Program-made: the position numbers and the translations under genes | From: UBA4363 sp002393965 | GTDB lineage: Bacteria; Bacteroidota; Bacteroidia; Bacteroidales; Paludibacteraceae | Assembly (NCBI GenBank): GCA_946542925.1 | Contig: CAMNLA010000006.1 | Location: 1 to 64,000, forward strand | Length of the DNA stretch: 64,000 nucleotides | Direction of reading: 5' to 3' | Notes under the pieces: model-generated | The model's input: the letters and a program-made list of their open reading frames with translations, nothing else | Database searches by the model: none | What the model was told of the DNA's origin: nothing | Shown: one piece after another, positions 62,308-64,000 of the stretch | Position numbering within the stretch: position 1 is the first letter of the stretch | How the letters are laid out: each line of letters opens with the position of its first letter

Positions 62308-64000
62308 TTACTTCTTTTCTCCGCCCTTTTCCGGACGTGGAAGCAGTACTTTATGCGAAAGTTTGAACTTGCCCGTTTTCTCGTCAATGGCAAGCAGTTT
62401 GACGTCAATCTCATCGCCCTCTTTCAGGCCGGTTTCTTCCATCGTCTCGATGCGACGCCATTCTATTTCCGAAATATGTAGCAAGCCTTCCTTGCCTGGC
62501 ATGATCTCTACGAAACAACCATACGGCATGATACTCTTCACCTTCGAGTGATAGACCTCTCCAACCTCTGGTACTGCCACAATGGCACGGATACGGGCAA
62601 TAGCCCCGTCCATCGATTCCTTGCTCGTAGCGGCCACTTCCACACGACCACAGTCATCCGTCTCTTCGATCGATACCGTAGCACCAGTCTCTGCCTGTAT
62701 GCCTTGGATGATCTTTCCGCCCGGGCCTATGACAGCTCCGATGAATTCCTTAGGTATGTTCAGCACTTCAATGCGTGGTGCATGAGGCTTCAGGTCTGCA
62801 CGTGGCTCTGCGATTGTTTCCGTAATCTTGCTCAGAATATGCAGACGTCCCTCGCGCGCCTGTGCCAAGGCTTTCTCCAGGATTTCATACGACAGACCGT
62901 CCACCTTGATGTCCATCTGTGTGGCTGTGATACCGTCCTTTGTTCCTGTTACCTTGAAGTCCATGTCGCCCAAGTGATCCTCGTCACCGAGAATATCGCT
63001 CAACACCGCATACTTCGTTGCTTTGTTCTCCGATATTAATCCCATGGCAACTCCGGCAACAGGCTTTTTGATCTTCACTCCAGCATCCATCAAGGCCAAG
63101 GTTCCGGCACATACCGTTGCCATTGACGAAGAGCCGTTGCTCTCCATGATGTCACTCACCACACGGACTACGTAAGGATAGTCTTCCGGTATCATGTTCT
63201 TCAACGCACGCATTGCCAAATGGCCGTGACCGATTTCTCGACGGCCGATACCGCGTTGCGGACGTGCTTCGCCCGTACAGAATGGCGGGAAATTATAATG
63301 CAACAGGAAACGGTCTGTGCCTTGGATCAGAGGCTCGTCTATGAGCTTCTCATCCTGCTTCGTTCCCAATGTGACGGTCGTCAGAGACTGGGTCTCTCCA
63401 CGGGTGAAGATCGCACTTCCGTGAGGACCCGGCAGGTAGCCTACCTCACACCAGATTGGACGAATCTCGTTCAGTTTCCGACCGTCCAGGCGCTTGCCCT
63501 CGTCCAGCACACAACGCCTCATCGCCTCTTTCTCCACATCATGATAGTAGCGGTCGATCAGCGCTCCCTTCTCCTCCAGTTCCTCCTCGCTGTACTGCGC
63601 TTTGAACTCGTCGCAGATGGCGCTGAAGCCTTCTTCTCTCTTGTGCTTGTCTGCACATGCCGATGCCGCCATGGCATACGCCTTGTCGTAACATTCTGCA
63701 TGCACCTTCTCGCGTAATTCTTCGTCATTCTCTTCCTGACAGTATTCACGCTTTGCCTTGCCCACTTCCGCCATGAGCTCTATCTGCGCCTGACACTGTA
63801 TCTTGATGGCATCATGAGCCGCCTTCATGGCACCAAGCAAATCTGCCTCGCTCACTTCCTTCATCTCTCCCTCCACCATCATGATATTATCCATCGTCGC
63901 AGCCACCATGATATCCATGTCGGCCTTCTCCAACTGAGCATAGGTAGGATTGATGACGTATTCTCCGTCAATGCGGGCTACTCGCACCTCCGATATTGGG
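62308..64000 (-). CDS. pnp: polynucleotide phosphorylase, 5' end cut by the window
   Basis: The 3'-5' phosphorolytic exoribonuclease. The window holds about 564 codons, the C-terminal three quarters of a protein of about 740 residues; the frame stays open to base 64000 (its first residues, PISEVRVARIDGEYVINPT, are internal, so the GTG at 63987 is not the start). Present are the all-alpha linker domain, the second RNase PH core (RDGRKLNEIRP-like RLDGRKLNEIRPIWCE, EIGHGHLAMRALKNM, ESNGSSSMATVC), a KH domain (KEFIGAVIGPGGKIIQGIQ) and an S1 domain (SIMPYGCFVEIMPGKEGLLH). A bidirectional terminator follows the stop. Confidence 0.95.
   Translation of the reverse strand, partial: PISEVRVARIDGEYVINPTYAQLEKADMDIMVAATMDNIMMVEGEMKEVSEADLLGAMKAAHDAIKIQCQAQIELMAEVGKAKREYCQEENDEELREKVHAECYDKAYAMAASACADKHKREEGFSAICDEFKAQYSEEELEEKGALIDRYYHDVEKEAMRRCVLDEGKRLDGRKLNEIRPIWCEVGYLPGPHGSAIFTRGETQSLTTVTLGTKQDEKLIDEPLIQGTDRFLLHYNFPPFCTGEARPQRGIGRREIGHGHLAMRALKNMIPEDYPYVVRVVSDIMESNGSSSMATVCAGTLALMDAGVKIKKPVAGVAMGLISENKATKYAVLSDILGDEDHLGDMDFKVTGTKDGITATQMDIKVDGLSYEILEKALAQAREGRLHILSKITETIAEPRADLKPHAPRIEVLNIPKEFIGAVIGPGGKIIQGIQAETGATVSIEETDDCGRVEVAATSKESMDGAIARIRAIVAVPEVGEVYHSKVKSIMPYGCFVEIMPGKEGLLHISEIEWRRIETMEETGLKEGDEIDVKLLAIDEKTGKFKLSHKVLLPRPEKGGEKK

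Noticed and set aside
1..64000. CRISPR arrays, insertion sequences, prophage or att sites
   Set aside because: No regularly spaced repeat, transposase, integrase or flanking direct repeat is seen; the only tandem repeat is the 22-bp one at 28.0 kb without spacers.

Overview
The window looks like a chromosomal segment of a Bacteroidales bacterium (Bacteroidota). Reasons: conserved families typical of that order (DUF2851, DUF2723, DUF4292, DUF4254, DUF3108, a lipoprotein with a bacterial Ig-like domain), a PorZ-type component of the type IX secretion system, separate GyrB and ParE genes, and several promoters of the Bacteroidota form TTTG-N19-21-TAnnTTTG. PorZ points to a T9SS-bearing lineage, but I cannot name a genus. 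I see no rRNA, tRNA, insertion sequence, phage gene or CRISPR array.

Layout. 0-5.3 kb (minus): DUF2723 membrane protein, polysaccharide deacetylase and DUF2851 protein. 5.6-16.0 kb (minus): one long, tightly packed run aroB, dut, TPR protein, DUF4292 lipoprotein, EnvC-like protein, rdgB, porZ, parE. 16.1-16.8 kb: an atypical sirtuin. 17.0-21.6 kb (minus): a complete MacAB-TolC-type efflux system. 21.8-27.1 kb (minus): stomatin/NfeD pair, NlpC/P60-LysM hydrolase, a conserved unknown and a polyprenyl diphosphate synthase. 27.4-28.9 kb (plus): two orphan small genes around a 611-bp non-genic stretch that holds a 22-bp tandem repeat, a purine-rich tract and a cryptic hydrophobic reading frame. 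29-31.2 kb: RNase R. 31.4-35.5 kb (plus): gyrB, a GH16-fold protein without its catalytic residues, and a SIS-domain isomerase, closed by a strong terminator. 35.5-39.3 kb (minus): S41 protease, iron-dependent alcohol dehydrogenase, membrane-anchored helix-hairpin-helix protein. 39.5-43.9 kb (plus): aroK, pyrE, SRPBCC protein, argH and a flippase. 43.9-47.1 kb (minus): a second flippase, a fucosyltransferase-like protein and a FemAB/GNAT-like protein. 47.2-54.2 kb: comF, two envelope genes, DUF4254-GT9, thiL and rpiB. 54.2-62.2 kb: two LtaS-like sulfatase-fold transferases on either side of a shortened NtrC-family regulator, then a third flippase and an O-antigen ligase-like protein. 62.3-64.0 kb: the 3' three quarters of pnp, cut by the window end.

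The dominant theme is cell-envelope building: lipid carrier synthesis (polyprenyl diphosphate), surface glycan export and ligation (three flippases, an O-antigen ligase, GT9, LtaS-like head-group transferases), peptidoglycan remodelling (EnvC-like, NlpC/P60, polysaccharide deacetylase) and T9SS/A-LPS delivery (PorZ), interleaved with housekeeping genes. The least ordinary pieces are the catalytically dead GH16-like protein next to gyrB, the DNA-binding-domain-less NtrC-type regulator with a GAFTSA loop co-transcribed with an LtaS-like gene, the flippase/fucosyltransferase-like/FemAB-like cassette expressed from a palindromic divergent promoter, and the cryptic locus at 28.0-28.5 kb.
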